Origin: Limibacter armeniacum
GTDB lineage: Bacteria > Bacteroidota > Bacteroidia > Cytophagales > Flammeovirgaceae
Direction: 5' to 3'
NCBI RefSeq assembly: GCF_036880985.1
Contig: NZ_JBAJNO010000009.1
Coordinates: 1,054,001-1,118,000, forward strand
DNA length: 64,000 nt
The notes below the pieces were generated by a model. That model did no database searches. It was given only the letters and a program-made list of their open reading frames with translations, and was not told where the DNA came from. Position numbers and translations under genes: made by a program. Positions 8,524 through 16,370 of the stretch are shown piece after piece; position 1 is the stretch's first letter; each line of letters begins with the position of its first letter.

Positions 8524-8544
8524 TTTTGACACTGTCAAAATTAC
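8524..8544 (-). promoter_or_regulatory. Palindrome overlapping a -7 box upstream of the sigma-54 activator
   Basis: An 8-bp perfect inverted repeat with a 1-nt centre (8524-8540) overlaps a minus-strand TAATTTTG box (8537-8544), about 30-45 bp before the start codon. The overlap suggests an operator that blocks the promoter, possibly autoregulation by the Fis-type protein (inference). Confidence 0.45.
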
Positions 8545-8596
8545 AGATTCACTTGAAGATTTAAAAATAGACCAATGGTCTTTATCATTTTTTAAT

Positions 8597-8632
8597 CAGA
8601 AAAGCCGCTCTAGTCTTCACTAGAACGGCTTC
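8597..8632 (-). terminator. Terminator downstream of the SEL1 gene
   Basis: A 13-bp stem with one mismatch (8602-8614 with 8619-8631) is followed on the minus strand by a U-rich tail. Confidence 0.7.
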
Positions 8633-8658
8633 TTATTATATTAGCTATATCTTTATGC

Positions 8659-10692
8659 TTATTTCAAGCAGACTCTTTCAAAGATAGGCTCAATCTCCAC
8701 TCCCATTTCTTTTGCTTCTTTCAACAACTTACAACCTTGTCCTACATCACCCTGCTTTAACAATGCTTTCCCTCTCAGGTATATCCATCTTCCTTTTTCA
8801 GCAACAGGCTCTTCTACTGTTTCCAGTTTTGCCAAAGCAATTTCAGACTCAAGTTGGGCACTCTGAAACTGTCCTATTTCATAAAGTAGTTCAGCCCTTT
8901 TAAACATCACATCCATCAGGGCATCCATCGCATAAGGACTATCCTCATAATTTTTGATGTATTGTGTGTAACCATTTATAGCTAACATCACATTTTGCTT
9001 ACGCTTATAGATATCACCTTTCACCTCATAAGCCATCAGGTTTAACTTTCCTCCTCCTGACTTTTCAATATCCTGTAAATAAGCACCAAGGAAATCTAAC
9101 GCCAAATCAGTAGGGTCCGCTTCCCCTGTACCGCCTTTTGATATCAAATAATACCGAGACATTCTCAATTTAGCCTCAGGCAATCCCGCAGCTAACGCCT
9201 TGTCATAAAATCTCAATGCTTCAGCCTCATTCGGAATTACATCACATTTACCTTCCAGATAAATATCTCCCAAAAGGACAACAGCTTCCATACTATTTTG
9301 TTCTTCGGCTTTTCTCAACCATCCCAACGCCTCACTGCCATTCAGCATTATATAATACTTTGCTATGCTCAATTGGGCTGACACATTCCCCAAATTTGCC
9401 TGATAAGTGACATACTCTACATCATTTTGATCAATATATTTAAGTACATCCAACCTAGTAAGCTTGAATTGGGCAATCTGTACACCGTTATTGGCTGCTT
9501 GCAAATACCATTTCACAGCACTTGCTGTATCTGCGTCTATAGCTTCTCCTGTTTCATAAAACTCCCCTACCACATACTTAGCAGTATCGATATCCGCAAA
9601 GGCTGCTTTACTATACCATTTGAAAGCCGCCAAAGCGTTCTTTTTCAAAGGTAGAAGTCCCTTTCGATACATTGTTGCTAACTCTAGCATAGCTTGGCCA
9701 TGATCTTGAAGTGCTGCACGCTGACAAAACTCTAGTGCCTTATTTAAATCTTGCTTCACTAGCACACCCTCTCTATACATATGATAAAGACGGTACTGAT
9801 CATTCTTATCATTGAGCAACAAGGCACTATAATGTAAGTAATCCACACTATTATGATCGGCCAATGCCTGAATATCCATTTGATCCAATAACTCGATGGC
9901 TTGCTCACTTCCTAAGTTTGCAGCTTTCAATAGGTACAAAACGGCTTTCTTACTATCCGGATTTAAGCCGTCACCATTTTTATAGGCTGTACCTATTAAT
10001 AATGCAGCGTCAGCACTACCTTCTGCAAGAGCTGATTCCAAATAAGTTAGTGCTTTCTTAGCATCCTTTTCAACTCCTTCTCCCAAAAGATAACTACGGC
10101 CTATTTCATACTGATTTTCAGGAGTACCATCTTTTGCTAAAAAGCGCTTATAAATAATATTATCCGATTGGGGAAAATCAGAAAGAGGCAATGCTCTTAA
10201 TACTGCTTCTGCATCAGGGTTTTCAAGCTCCCACGCTTTCAAAAAATTCTCAATGGCCTTAACAGTATCAATCGCTACATTGACTCCATTCAGATAAAAA
10301 TCTCCTACATGGTAAAAACCTTCACCATCTTTTGCTTCTGCTGCTTTACTGTAATAATAAAAAGACTGAGCTAGATCTGGCTTAGTACCAATTCCCACTT
10401 GATAACATCTACCTAATGCCAATAAAGCCGGCACATAACCTGATTGTGATGCCTGCTTATAATACTCGAAGCTCTTCTTTAGATTTTGTTTCTGGTATCT
10501 CCCTTCCTCATATACTTGACCTAGTGTAAATAATGCTTCAGGCTTCCCGCTTCTTGAGGCTACTTTTAATTCCTCAAATTCCTGTTCACTACCGATATGC
10601 TGGGCAGCCACAATGTTTGTAATACAAAACAACAAGAGTATTCCTACTACTTTAAGCATTCTCATGTTTTGCTGGGTGGTTATCATCGGCAC
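8659..10692 (-). CDS. Secreted SEL1-repeat (TPR-like) protein
   Basis: The 677-residue protein starts with a signal peptide (LKVVGILLLFCITNIVAAQ). Met10 or Met12 may be the real start because they sit directly before the hydrophobic stretch. About a dozen SEL1 repeats follow, recognisable by A-x-F-x-L-G-x-x-Y-x-x-G followed by A-x-x-W/Y-Y-x-x-A, for example ALFTLGQVYEEGRYQKQNLKKS and AAFKWYSKAA. The C-terminus is a more standard TPR segment (GQFQSAQLESEIALAKLE). SEL1 arrays are periplasmic or cytoplasmic scaffolds for protein-protein contacts; no partner is obvious here. It appears monocistronic. Confidence 0.85.
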   Translation of the reverse strand: MPMITTQQNMRMLKVVGILLLFCITNIVAAQHIGSEQEFEELKVASRSGKPEALFTLGQVYEEGRYQKQNLKKSFEYYKQASQSGYVPALLALGRCYQVGIGTKPDLAQSFYYYSKAAEAKDGEGFYHVGDFYLNGVNVAIDTVKAIENFLKAWELENPDAEAVLRALPLSDFPQSDNIIYKRFLAKDGTPENQYEIGRSYLLGEGVEKDAKKALTYLESALAEGSADAALLIGTAYKNGDGLNPDSKKAVLYLLKAANLGSEQAIELLDQMDIQALADHNSVDYLHYSALLLNDKNDQYRLYHMYREGVLVKQDLNKALEFCQRAALQDHGQAMLELATMYRKGLLPLKKNALAAFKWYSKAAFADIDTAKYVVGEFYETGEAIDADTASAVKWYLQAANNGVQIAQFKLTRLDVLKYIDQNDVEYVTYQANLGNVSAQLSIAKYYIMLNGSEALGWLRKAEEQNSMEAVVLLGDIYLEGKCDVIPNEAEALRFYDKALAAGLPEAKLRMSRYYLISKGGTGEADPTDLALDFLGAYLQDIEKSGGGKLNLMAYEVKGDIYKRKQNVMLAINGYTQYIKNYEDSPYAMDALMDVMFKRAELLYEIGQFQSAQLESEIALAKLETVEEPVAEKGRWIYLRGKALLKQGDVGQGCKLLKEAKEMGVEIEPIFERVCLK

Positions 10693-11024
10693 TTATTAAA
10701 GAAAAACAATATACAAGTACACTTATTTGTAAGTATACAAGTAATGATAATTTGAATTCAACGATCTCTGAATAATGTAATCAGGCTTTTAAGACCTCTT
10801 TGCCTCATTATTTGGTTAGCTTGAAATAAAACACACAAACACTTGAATATCAATAACAAACAAACCAACGAATCACAAAGGAAACTTTTCAGCCTTAATT
10901 GAATTTATAGAAAAGATTTCATTCAGCATGATCTACAAACGCTGAATCAGGGAAAACTCGAGGAATGGGGTATATTCTTCGATAAGTGACATGATTTTCA
11001 CTGTAAACTCTAATTCCTTTCGCA
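10693..11024. other. Intergenic region upstream of the SEL1 gene
   Basis: Only the repeat structure at 10710-10743 stands out. The remaining bases are AT-rich and hold no supported gene; the open frame antisense to the response regulator that starts here is a shadow. Confidence 0.5.
10710..10743. promoter_or_regulatory. Direct repeats flanking a small palindrome
   Basis: TATACAAGTA occurs at 10710-10719 and 10734-10743, 24 bp apart. Between them lies ACTTA-TTTG-TAAGT. The group sits about 20-50 bp upstream of the SEL1 gene start and could be an operator. No regulator is known. Confidence 0.35.
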
Positions 11025-11059
11025 TAAAAAAACAGCTTGAATCTCTTCAAGCTGTTTTT
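11025..11059 (-). terminator. Terminator downstream of the response regulator
   Basis: Perfect 11-bp stem (11031-11041 with 11046-11056) and 4-nt loop, followed on the minus strand by a U run. Confidence 0.85.
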
Positions 11060-11094
11060 CAACCAGTAAGTCACTCTATGTCTTTTATTTATGC

Positions 11095-11505
11095 TTATTC
11101 GTTCAGAAGTAATCTTACTTCATTTAAGGCATTTTCAGACAAAGGTTTGGTGATATATTTTATTACAAATTCGTTATCGACTATACGGTCAATATCCCTT
11201 TTATTATCAGAACTAGAAAGAACTGCTATTTTGCACTTTTGCTTAATGGTATCATTAAAACTTCCAAACTCATACAAAAAGACAAACCCATCAACAATTG
11301 GCATGTTGATATCCAAAAAAATAAGATTAGGCAATTTTACAGGGTTATCTTTATTCTCTTCCAAATACTCCAAAGCACTTTTACCTGAATTCTTAACAAC
11401 AATATTTCCTGCAAAGCCGGTCAGTTCAATTACCCTTTTATTGATAAAGTTATCAGTGTCATTGTCATCGATCAGCAGTACCAATTCTACAGCCTGATTA
11501 TTCAT
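11095..11505 (-). CDS. Single-domain response regulator (CheY-like)
   Basis: The 136-residue protein consists of one receiver domain. The acidic pair is in LLIDDND (Asp13/14), the phosphoacceptor is Asp65 in NLIFLDINMPIVDG, the conserved Ser is in AVLSSS, and the Lys is in YITKPLS. There is no DNA-binding or enzymatic output, so it acts by binding a partner or in a phosphorelay. No histidine kinase is adjacent; the nearest one in the window is at 29-31 kb. It is transcribed alone, with its own terminator. Confidence 0.9.
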   Translation of the reverse strand: MNNQAVELVLLIDDNDTDNFINKRVIELTGFAGNIVVKNSGKSALEYLEENKDNPVKLPNLIFLDINMPIVDGFVFLYEFGSFNDTIKQKCKIAVLSSSDNKRDIDRIVDNEFVIKYITKPLSENALNEVRLLLNE

Positions 11506-11750
11506 AATATGATAGTTTATTTACTTTAAGTGTCAGCCTTTTGTCAAGAGTTACTAAACAAAAACTATTTAAAACACAGCAATGCTGTAAATAACGCTAA
11601 CATGTAAAGCTTTGGTTTTGACTATATGGTATAGTTTCTAAAAAAGAATTCAAATTGAGATCTGAATAAATTTAAAGAAAAGTTTGGTAAAAGGAAGGCG
11701 AATCTCTGAAACTTAAGGTTACAATTTGGGTATTACTAGTTTAATCCTGT
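11506..11750. other. Intergenic stretch without recognised content
   Basis: It lies between the response regulator start and the hisE terminator, and presumably contains the response-regulator promoter. I see no gene or strong repeat. Confidence 0.4.
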
Positions 11751-11797
11751 AAAAAACAAAAAGCCGAAACCCCTTTCTATACAGAAGTTTCAGCTTA
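11751..11797 (-). terminator. Terminator downstream of hisE
   Basis: A 10-bp stem (11761-11770 with 11787-11796, one G-U) with an A-rich flank that gives a U-rich tail on the minus strand. Confidence 0.7.
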
Positions 11798-11822
11798 TCA
11801 TATACTATACGGTTATCAGCTT

Positions 11823-12119
11823 TTATTTATGACGCTCTTTTAATACGTCGATAACATCCTTAAGGTCATAACCTTTTGCCTGCAACAATATCAGATAGTG
11901 AAAAAGCAGGTCTGCTGCCTCATTCAGGAACAGGTCTTTGTCATTGTCCTTTGCTTCAATGACTAACTCAACTGCTTCTTCTCCAACTTTCTGCGCTACC
12001 TTATTTATACCTTTAGCGAAAAGGCTGCTTGTATAAGATGCCTCAGTTGGGTTTTGCTTTCTTTCTTTGATAATTCCCTCCAAGTAGGACAGGAACTCTT
12101 CATTTGTTTTATTTTCCAT
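11823..12119 (-). CDS. hisE: Phosphoribosyl-ATP pyrophosphatase, stand-alone HisE
   Basis: This 98-residue all-alpha protein is a single-domain HisE. It has the family signature SYTSSLFAKGINKVAQKVGEEA, in which the Glu pair coordinates Mg2+, and the later EAADLLFHYLILL helix. HisE hydrolyses phosphoribosyl-ATP to phosphoribosyl-AMP and pyrophosphate, step two of histidine synthesis. In many Bacteroidota this domain is fused to HisI; here it is separate and far from any other visible his gene. It is the last gene of a thioredoxin/DUF6952-like/hisE unit. Confidence 0.9.
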   Translation of the reverse strand: MENKTNEEFLSYLEGIIKERKQNPTEASYTSSLFAKGINKVAQKVGEEAVELVIEAKDNDKDLFLNEAADLLFHYLILLQAKGYDLKDVIDVLKERHK

Positions 12120-12196
12120 TTATTTCACTTTTTCAATTACCAAATCATTGGCAATCCATCAAAACCTTTAAGCATTTATGCTCAGGTCATCCATGT

Positions 12197-12439
12197 TTAA
12201 GAAATAGAGCCTCTTACCATTTGTGTATATGCTCTCAATGCGGTCTTAAAGTCATCCCCATTGTCTTCCATTTGCTGCCTTATCCACATCGCTGCAAATG
12301 CATGTGTCAGTTGCTCGCCCTCATCATCACCAGGAATTTCAATAGCAGGAGTCTCTTCCTCTGCAATTGATGCTTCCGCCAAGGTTAGCTCCTCCAATGA
12401 ATAGGTTTCTACAAGCTTCTTGATTACAGGTACTTTCAT
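12197..12439 (-). CDS. Small acidic protein (DUF6952-like)
   Basis: This 80-residue protein starts MKVPVIKKLVETYSLEEL and has an acidic middle and a helical end (AFAAMWIRQQMEDNGDDFKTALRAY). It resembles the small Bacteroidota family DUF6952, which is typically found directly downstream of a thioredoxin-like gene, as here (16-bp gap). No catalytic motif is visible. Conserved linkage suggests it works with the thioredoxin; the function is unknown. The family name is from memory and less certain than the gene call. Confidence 0.7.
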   Translation of the reverse strand: MKVPVIKKLVETYSLEELTLAEASIAEEETPAIEIPGDDEGEQLTHAFAAMWIRQQMEDNGDDFKTALRAYTQMVRGSIS

Positions 12440-12455
12440 GATGTTATCAATTCAA

Positions 12456-12773
12456 TTACTTCAGCTTTCCAAGCAATTCAACAACAGCATCTTCTTTACT
12501 AGTAGAAACTCCTTCTACCAATTGACCATCTTTGAATACGGCAAAGAATGGAAGGTTATCAACGCCTGCCAACTTTCTTGCCTCTGGGCTTTCTTCTGCA
12601 TTTACATCAAGGAAAGCGACTCCTTCAAAGCGCTCATCACCTGAAAGCCTCTTATATTTTGGCTTGAAAAGTCTACAGCTTCCGCACCATCCTGCATAGT
12701 ATTTTACAATTGCTGTATGATTCTCAGCTAAAAGCTGATTGAAATTGCTATCATTTGCATCAATTACTGCCAT
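12456..12773 (-). CDS. Thioredoxin-family protein, CGSC active site
   Basis: The 105-residue protein is a single thioredoxin fold with the active site WCGSC in YYAGWCGSCRLFKP (about residues 29-32) and the cis-Pro in DNLPFFAVF. It lacks a signal peptide, so it acts as a cytoplasmic dithiol-disulfide exchanger. The Gly-Ser dipeptide in place of the usual Gly-Pro is expected to shift the redox potential. It leads a three-gene unit with the DUF6952-like gene and hisE. Confidence 0.9.
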   Translation of the reverse strand: MAVIDANDSNFNQLLAENHTAIVKYYAGWCGSCRLFKPKYKRLSGDERFEGVAFLDVNAEESPEARKLAGVDNLPFFAVFKDGQLVEGVSTSKEDAVVELLGKLK

Positions 12774-12827
12774 GGATTTCTATGATTTAATCTATAAAAG
12801 AATCTCACAATTCATTTTGTTAAGCCT

Positions 12828-12835
12828 CAAAAGTA
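12828..12835 (-). promoter_or_regulatory. Possible -7 box for the thioredoxin operon
   Basis: The minus strand reads TACTTTTG, matching TAnnTTTG, about 55 bp upstream of the thioredoxin start. No well-spaced TTTG upstream element was found. Confidence 0.4.
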
Positions 12836-13034
12836 ACAAACTCTAGATTACTTTGTTCAGTAACTGCAAATATAGAGTGGATTTTGGTGATCTACCATTC
12901 AGAATTATTATCTCTTCACAAAGCTCTTAAAGAGATAAGGCTTATTTATAAACTTGATTATCTAATGGTTCTTTATGATTTTTGCGGGACTGGCAAAAGC
13001 CTGTATCATAAAGAAGAGAATAAAACACAAAATA

Positions 13035-13655
13035 ATGGCACTGAAGACAAGGGTTAAAGTAAGTGAGGTCAATAACCTTCACGATGGCAGATACTGCGCT
13101 GGAATGGGCGTTGAGATGATAGGTTTCCCATTGGATGCTTCTCATCCGAACTTCGTTGATGCTGACAAATTCAAGGAAATCGCAAGCTGGTTGGCTGGTA
13201 TTTCGTTTGTCGCTGAGGTGAATGAGTCTGCTGATATTGACTTTGGTACATATGAGGCAATTGACTATATCCAAACTTCCAATGTATCTCTGTTGTCTAC
13301 CTTGAAAGCGCAAGATCTTCCATTAATCTTCAAAGTTGATGTGAGTGCATCTGCTACTAAAGAAGAATTGGAGGCTCAAATGCGTACGATATCAACAGAT
13401 GTATCTTTCTTTTTGCTGGAATCTTCAGATAGAAGCTTGGATAGTGAAACAATTGAGATGCTTTCTGCGCTTGCGAAAGAATACGATATATTTGTTGGTT
13501 TTGGTCTCGACAAGGATAATGTTTCAGAAATTATTGATCAGATTAACCCTGCTGGCATTGGGCTTATCGGTGGAGGTGAAATCAAGGTAGGGCTGAACGA
13601 CTTTGATGAATTGGCTGATATTCTGGAAGAAATTGACACTGACGAATTCGCTTAA
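13035..13655 (+). CDS. TrpF-like (phosphoribosylanthranilate isomerase fold) protein lacking catalytic residues
   Basis: ATG 13035 is preferred over 12975 because homology begins there, giving 206 residues. The sequence follows PRAI/TrpF throughout: KVSEVNNLHDGRYCAGMGVEMIGF matches the TrpF opening, FVGFGLDKDNVSEII matches the LAGGLxPxNV phosphate loop, and GIGLIGGGEIKVGLNDFDEL matches the last strand and loop. However, the catalytic Cys of KICGI is Ser10, the QLHG histidine segment reads IQTSN, and the general-acid Asp position reads LLES. It is therefore a TIM-barrel paralogue that probably does not isomerise phosphoribosylanthranilate. It is divergent from the thioredoxin operon. Confidence 0.65.
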   Translation: MALKTRVKVSEVNNLHDGRYCAGMGVEMIGFPLDASHPNFVDADKFKEIASWLAGISFVAEVNESADIDFGTYEAIDYIQTSNVSLLSTLKAQDLPLIFKVDVSASATKEELEAQMRTISTDVSFFLLESSDRSLDSETIEMLSALAKEYDIFVGFGLDKDNVSEIIDQINPAGIGLIGGGEIKVGLNDFDELADILEEIDTDEFA

Positions 13656-13661
13656 AAATAT

Positions 13662-13700
13662 AAACCCGTGGTACTGTTAAGTATCACGGGTTTTGTTTTA
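13662..13700. terminator. Terminator between the TrpF-like gene and a lipoprotein gene
   Basis: A 12-bp stem with one G-U (13662-13673 with 13682-13693) and an 8-nt loop, followed by a T-rich stretch on the plus strand. Confidence 0.8.
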
Positions 13701-13713
13701 AAGTAAAAATACC

Positions 13714-14202
13714 TTAGTTCATAAATCTCAGGTAATAATCATTGGCTTTTAACACATTGACTACTCGTGCATTATTAAAGCCAGGCTCCTGTCCTAACTC
13801 AATTAGCCTGCAGGATCCTCCAATTATTTCTAGTCTTGCCCCATCTCGTGGTGTAAACTCCCCACCTTCAACACTACCGACCTGACTCTCTATTGCATTC
13901 ACCAAGTAAGTACCATCTGGCAAACTAAAAGTAAGGAAATCCTCCATAGTTGGTTCTTCTCCACAATCAGGTGTATTTTCTGGAGCTGCTCCAATCTCTC
14001 CCTCAGCTACCTTATCTTCTGTATCAAAATCTGAAATCAGGATCGTAATTATTCCACCACTCTGACCTGCACTTTCATCTGCATAGAAAGTTAACTCGCC
14101 ATTTAAACCTGAATTGAAATCAGGATCAGAATCAGAGTCACAGGCAATAAATAAAGCGAAGCAAAACAGTAATAATCCAAGGAGTTTAAATAGATTCTTC
14201 AT
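13714..14202 (-). CDS. Hypothetical lipoprotein
   Basis: The 162-residue protein carries a lipoprotein signal peptide (LKLLGLLLFCFALFIAC, then DSDSDPD). An acidic linker follows, then a beta-rich domain of about 130 residues (GELTFYADESAGQSGGIITILI, LPDGTYLVNAIESQVG). The composition suggests a small surface or periplasmic beta-sandwich. I recognise no family and no catalytic motif. It is a single gene, divergent from the DivIVA-like gene. Confidence 0.65.
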   Translation of the reverse strand: MKNLFKLLGLLLFCFALFIACDSDSDPDFNSGLNGELTFYADESAGQSGGIITILISDFDTEDKVAEGEIGAAPENTPDCGEEPTMEDFLTFSLPDGTYLVNAIESQVGSVEGGEFTPRDGARLEIIGGSCRLIELGQEPGFNNARVVNVLKANDYYLRFMN

Positions 14203-14587
14203 AAAGGTTTACGTTATAGTTATTTGGCTTATTTTAAGAAAAAGGTATAGTTCAAAGTCTATTTTTCACACAGTGAAACCATTAAAATATCACTGCAAAA
14301 ACAAGACTGAAAACATGTTAAGAACCAAAAAACATGGTTGAAAGATTCCAAAACTTATTCAGTTATAGGTTAGCTGATTCGCTGAAAAAGGCGATTTGCA
14401 CAGAAAATTAGTACTATCTATAAAAAACACCATGCTAATTGGATAATTCTTTTATTAAAGGACAAAAAAAGTAGTAGATTGGTCAAGAATTTTTCAACTG
14501 ATTTTATCAGTAAGATGTCCGATACTTTCGCATACTTAACTGTGGGTTTACGGAGTTATTAATATTGGACTGAAACAGAGAATCGAG
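14203..14587. other. Divergent intergenic region (385 bp)
   Basis: It is AT-rich with no supported gene. A 15-bp palindrome (TTTCAC-ACA-GTGAAA, 14264-14278) lies 62 bp upstream of the lipoprotein start. A TACTTTCG sequence at 14524-14531, one base off the -7 consensus, lies about 60 bp upstream of the DivIVA-like start. Confidence 0.4.
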
Positions 14588-15193
14588 ATGGAACTAAAAC
14601 CTGAAGAACTGAAAGACAAACAATTCAGAAAACGCATCTTCGGCGGTTTTCAACCTCAAGAGGTGACAGAGGTACTGGACAAGGCTGCCCGTACTATTGA
14701 ACAAAAAGAAAAGCAAATTTTATCCCTTGAAGCAGAATTAAGAGGGGCTAGGGAGCGTATTCGTCAACTCGAAGCCATGGGCAGTAAGCTTATGGATACC
14801 ATTAAGGAGACTGAAAACAGCAAAGAACAGCGTATGCTTCAGGCTGACCAAGAAGCACAATTAAAAATCAGAGAGGCAGAGGAAGAAGCCCGCAGAATCA
14901 TTTCTGAAACTGAAATGAAAGGGAAAAGACTTTTGCAGGAAGCTGACAGGCAATACAGGTCAAAAATGCAAAACCTTCATCAGAAAACGCAGCAAGCCAA
15001 CGAGCATCTCGATATGCTGAATGAAAGGAGCAATGACATTTACCACCAATGGAAGTCACTGATAGACAGCACCCAAACTGAAATCAGCAAACTAAAGAAG
15101 CTACAAAAAGCCCCATTACCTGAAGGTTCGATTGAAAAAAACAACTCATCAACCACAAATTCAGTTGAGGTTTCAGAAGCTTCCAAAGCATAA
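14588..15193 (+). CDS. DivIVA-domain coiled-coil protein
   Basis: The 201-residue protein begins with a DivIVA N-terminal motif: LKPEELKDKQFRKRIFGGFQPQEVTEVLD corresponds to the I-x-N-K-x-F-x-x-x-x-x-G-Y-x-x-x-E-V-D-x-F-L pattern. A continuous coiled coil (about 35-165) rich in Glu, Lys, Arg and Gln follows, then a short Ser/Thr-rich tail. DivIVA proteins in Gram-positives sense curved membrane at septa and poles; in Bacteroidota the homologues are uncharacterised. It precedes an EamA transporter by about 115-140 bp. Confidence 0.8.
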   Translation: MELKPEELKDKQFRKRIFGGFQPQEVTEVLDKAARTIEQKEKQILSLEAELRGARERIRQLEAMGSKLMDTIKETENSKEQRMLQADQEAQLKIREAEEEARRIISETEMKGKRLLQEADRQYRSKMQNLHQKTQQANEHLDMLNERSNDIYHQWKSLIDSTQTEISKLKKLQKAPLPEGSIEKNNSSTTNSVEVSEASKA

Positions 15194-15309
15194 CTTGTAC
15201 TTCTTTCCGTTATAATTATTGTAACATCTTCTGAACACTACCTGTAGTGGTAGCTTGTTGCGTCTAAAGATTTGCTTGTTAAACGCCAGTCAGGCTAAAA
15301 CCAATTTTT

Positions 15310-16272
15310 GTGGCACTACGAACAATCGTAAATATGATAGGGATCAGTCCCAGTCAAAAAAACTTTGATAAGCTAGAACTTCACTTTTGGATTTTCTTAG
15401 CCAGCTTTATTCCAAGTATTAACATTTTTATCTCCCTGCCTTCTGTTGAGATCGTCTTCATCAGAATGTTTATAGCCTCTATCCTGTTAGGAGGTATTAT
15501 TTATTGGAGACGACTTGCCTTTAAGGTTCCTCGAAAAACACTTGTTGAGCTACTTGTTGCAGGAGTTTTCACATCCATATATTGGATATTTTTCGTGATT
15601 GCAGCCAAAATAGGTAATGCCTCAGTTGCTTTGGTAGGAGTAGCCACTTCTCCTTTGTGGGTTAGTATACTATCACCGCTATTTGGAGGGTCAAAGCTAA
15701 GTTTCAATGAAGTAATGATGGGGCTAAATGCCATTTTTGGCGTTTACATGATCTTCAGCTCCAGTTTTGCTTACAGTGAAGGAATGATTATGGCGATTGC
15801 AGCTGCATTCTTTGCTGCACTAGTGACTATTATCGGTAGCAGACATTCATCAAAGTATGATCACAGAGTAGTGACATTCTATCAGATGATTGGAGGCTGG
15901 ATAGGAACTATAGCTGTATTCCCTATTTTCTTCTACTACATTGACGAAGGTTCACTCACATTAAAAATTCCAACCTCTACTGACTGGCTCCTAATCTTTA
16001 CGTTGGCTATTATCTTTTCAATTTTTGCCTTTTCTGCCATGATTAAGGTGATGAAAAGCCTATCTCCATTTACAGTCTCCTTGGCTAACAACCTGTCCCC
16101 TATTTATGGAGGTGTTGCTGCCTTATTGCTATTTGGGGAGCAAGAAATCATGGACGTTTACTTCTATGCCGGTGCAATGATCATTATCGCATCATTGGTT
16201 GCTCCAACCTTGGCTAAAGCATTATTCCAGCAAAAGATACAAAGAAAGAAACCTGAAAAGGTTTATGATTGA
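15310..16272 (+). CDS. EamA/DMT-family transporter
   Basis: The 320-residue protein has about ten membrane helices in two homologous EamA halves, with Pro/Gly-containing helix ends typical of drug/metabolite transporters (VALVGVATSPLWVSILSPLF in the first half, FTVSLANNLSPIYGGVAALLLF in the second). It lies in the inner membrane; the substrate is unknown. The longest frame begins at GTG 15310; ATG 15334 is an equally plausible start. A strong terminator follows. Confidence 0.85.
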   Translation: MALRTIVNMIGISPSQKNFDKLELHFWIFLASFIPSINIFISLPSVEIVFIRMFIASILLGGIIYWRRLAFKVPRKTLVELLVAGVFTSIYWIFFVIAAKIGNASVALVGVATSPLWVSILSPLFGGSKLSFNEVMMGLNAIFGVYMIFSSSFAYSEGMIMAIAAAFFAALVTIIGSRHSSKYDHRVVTFYQMIGGWIGTIAVFPIFFYYIDEGSLTLKIPTSTDWLLIFTLAIIFSIFAFSAMIKVMKSLSPFTVSLANNLSPIYGGVAALLLFGEQEIMDVYFYAGAMIIIASLVAPTLAKALFQQKIQRKKPEKVYD

Positions 16273-16295
16273 CATTGACCTAAACAGGTAACAAA

Positions 16296-16340
16296 TAAAA
16301 AGCGGGTATTCCATCTAAATGGAATGCCCGCTTTCATTTT
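16296..16340. terminator. Bidirectional terminator
   Basis: Perfect stem of about 16 bp (16299-16314 with 16319-16334) and a tetraloop, flanked by A and T runs. It lies between convergent genes. Confidence 0.85.
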
Positions 16341-16370
16341 ATATCAATCTCTTTAGTCAATCAAAGAAAC

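Noticed and set aside
10991-11497. Plus-strand frame of 168 codons opposite the response regulator
   Set aside because: It overlaps a well-supported CheY-like gene and a terminator; the composition is that of an antisense shadow.
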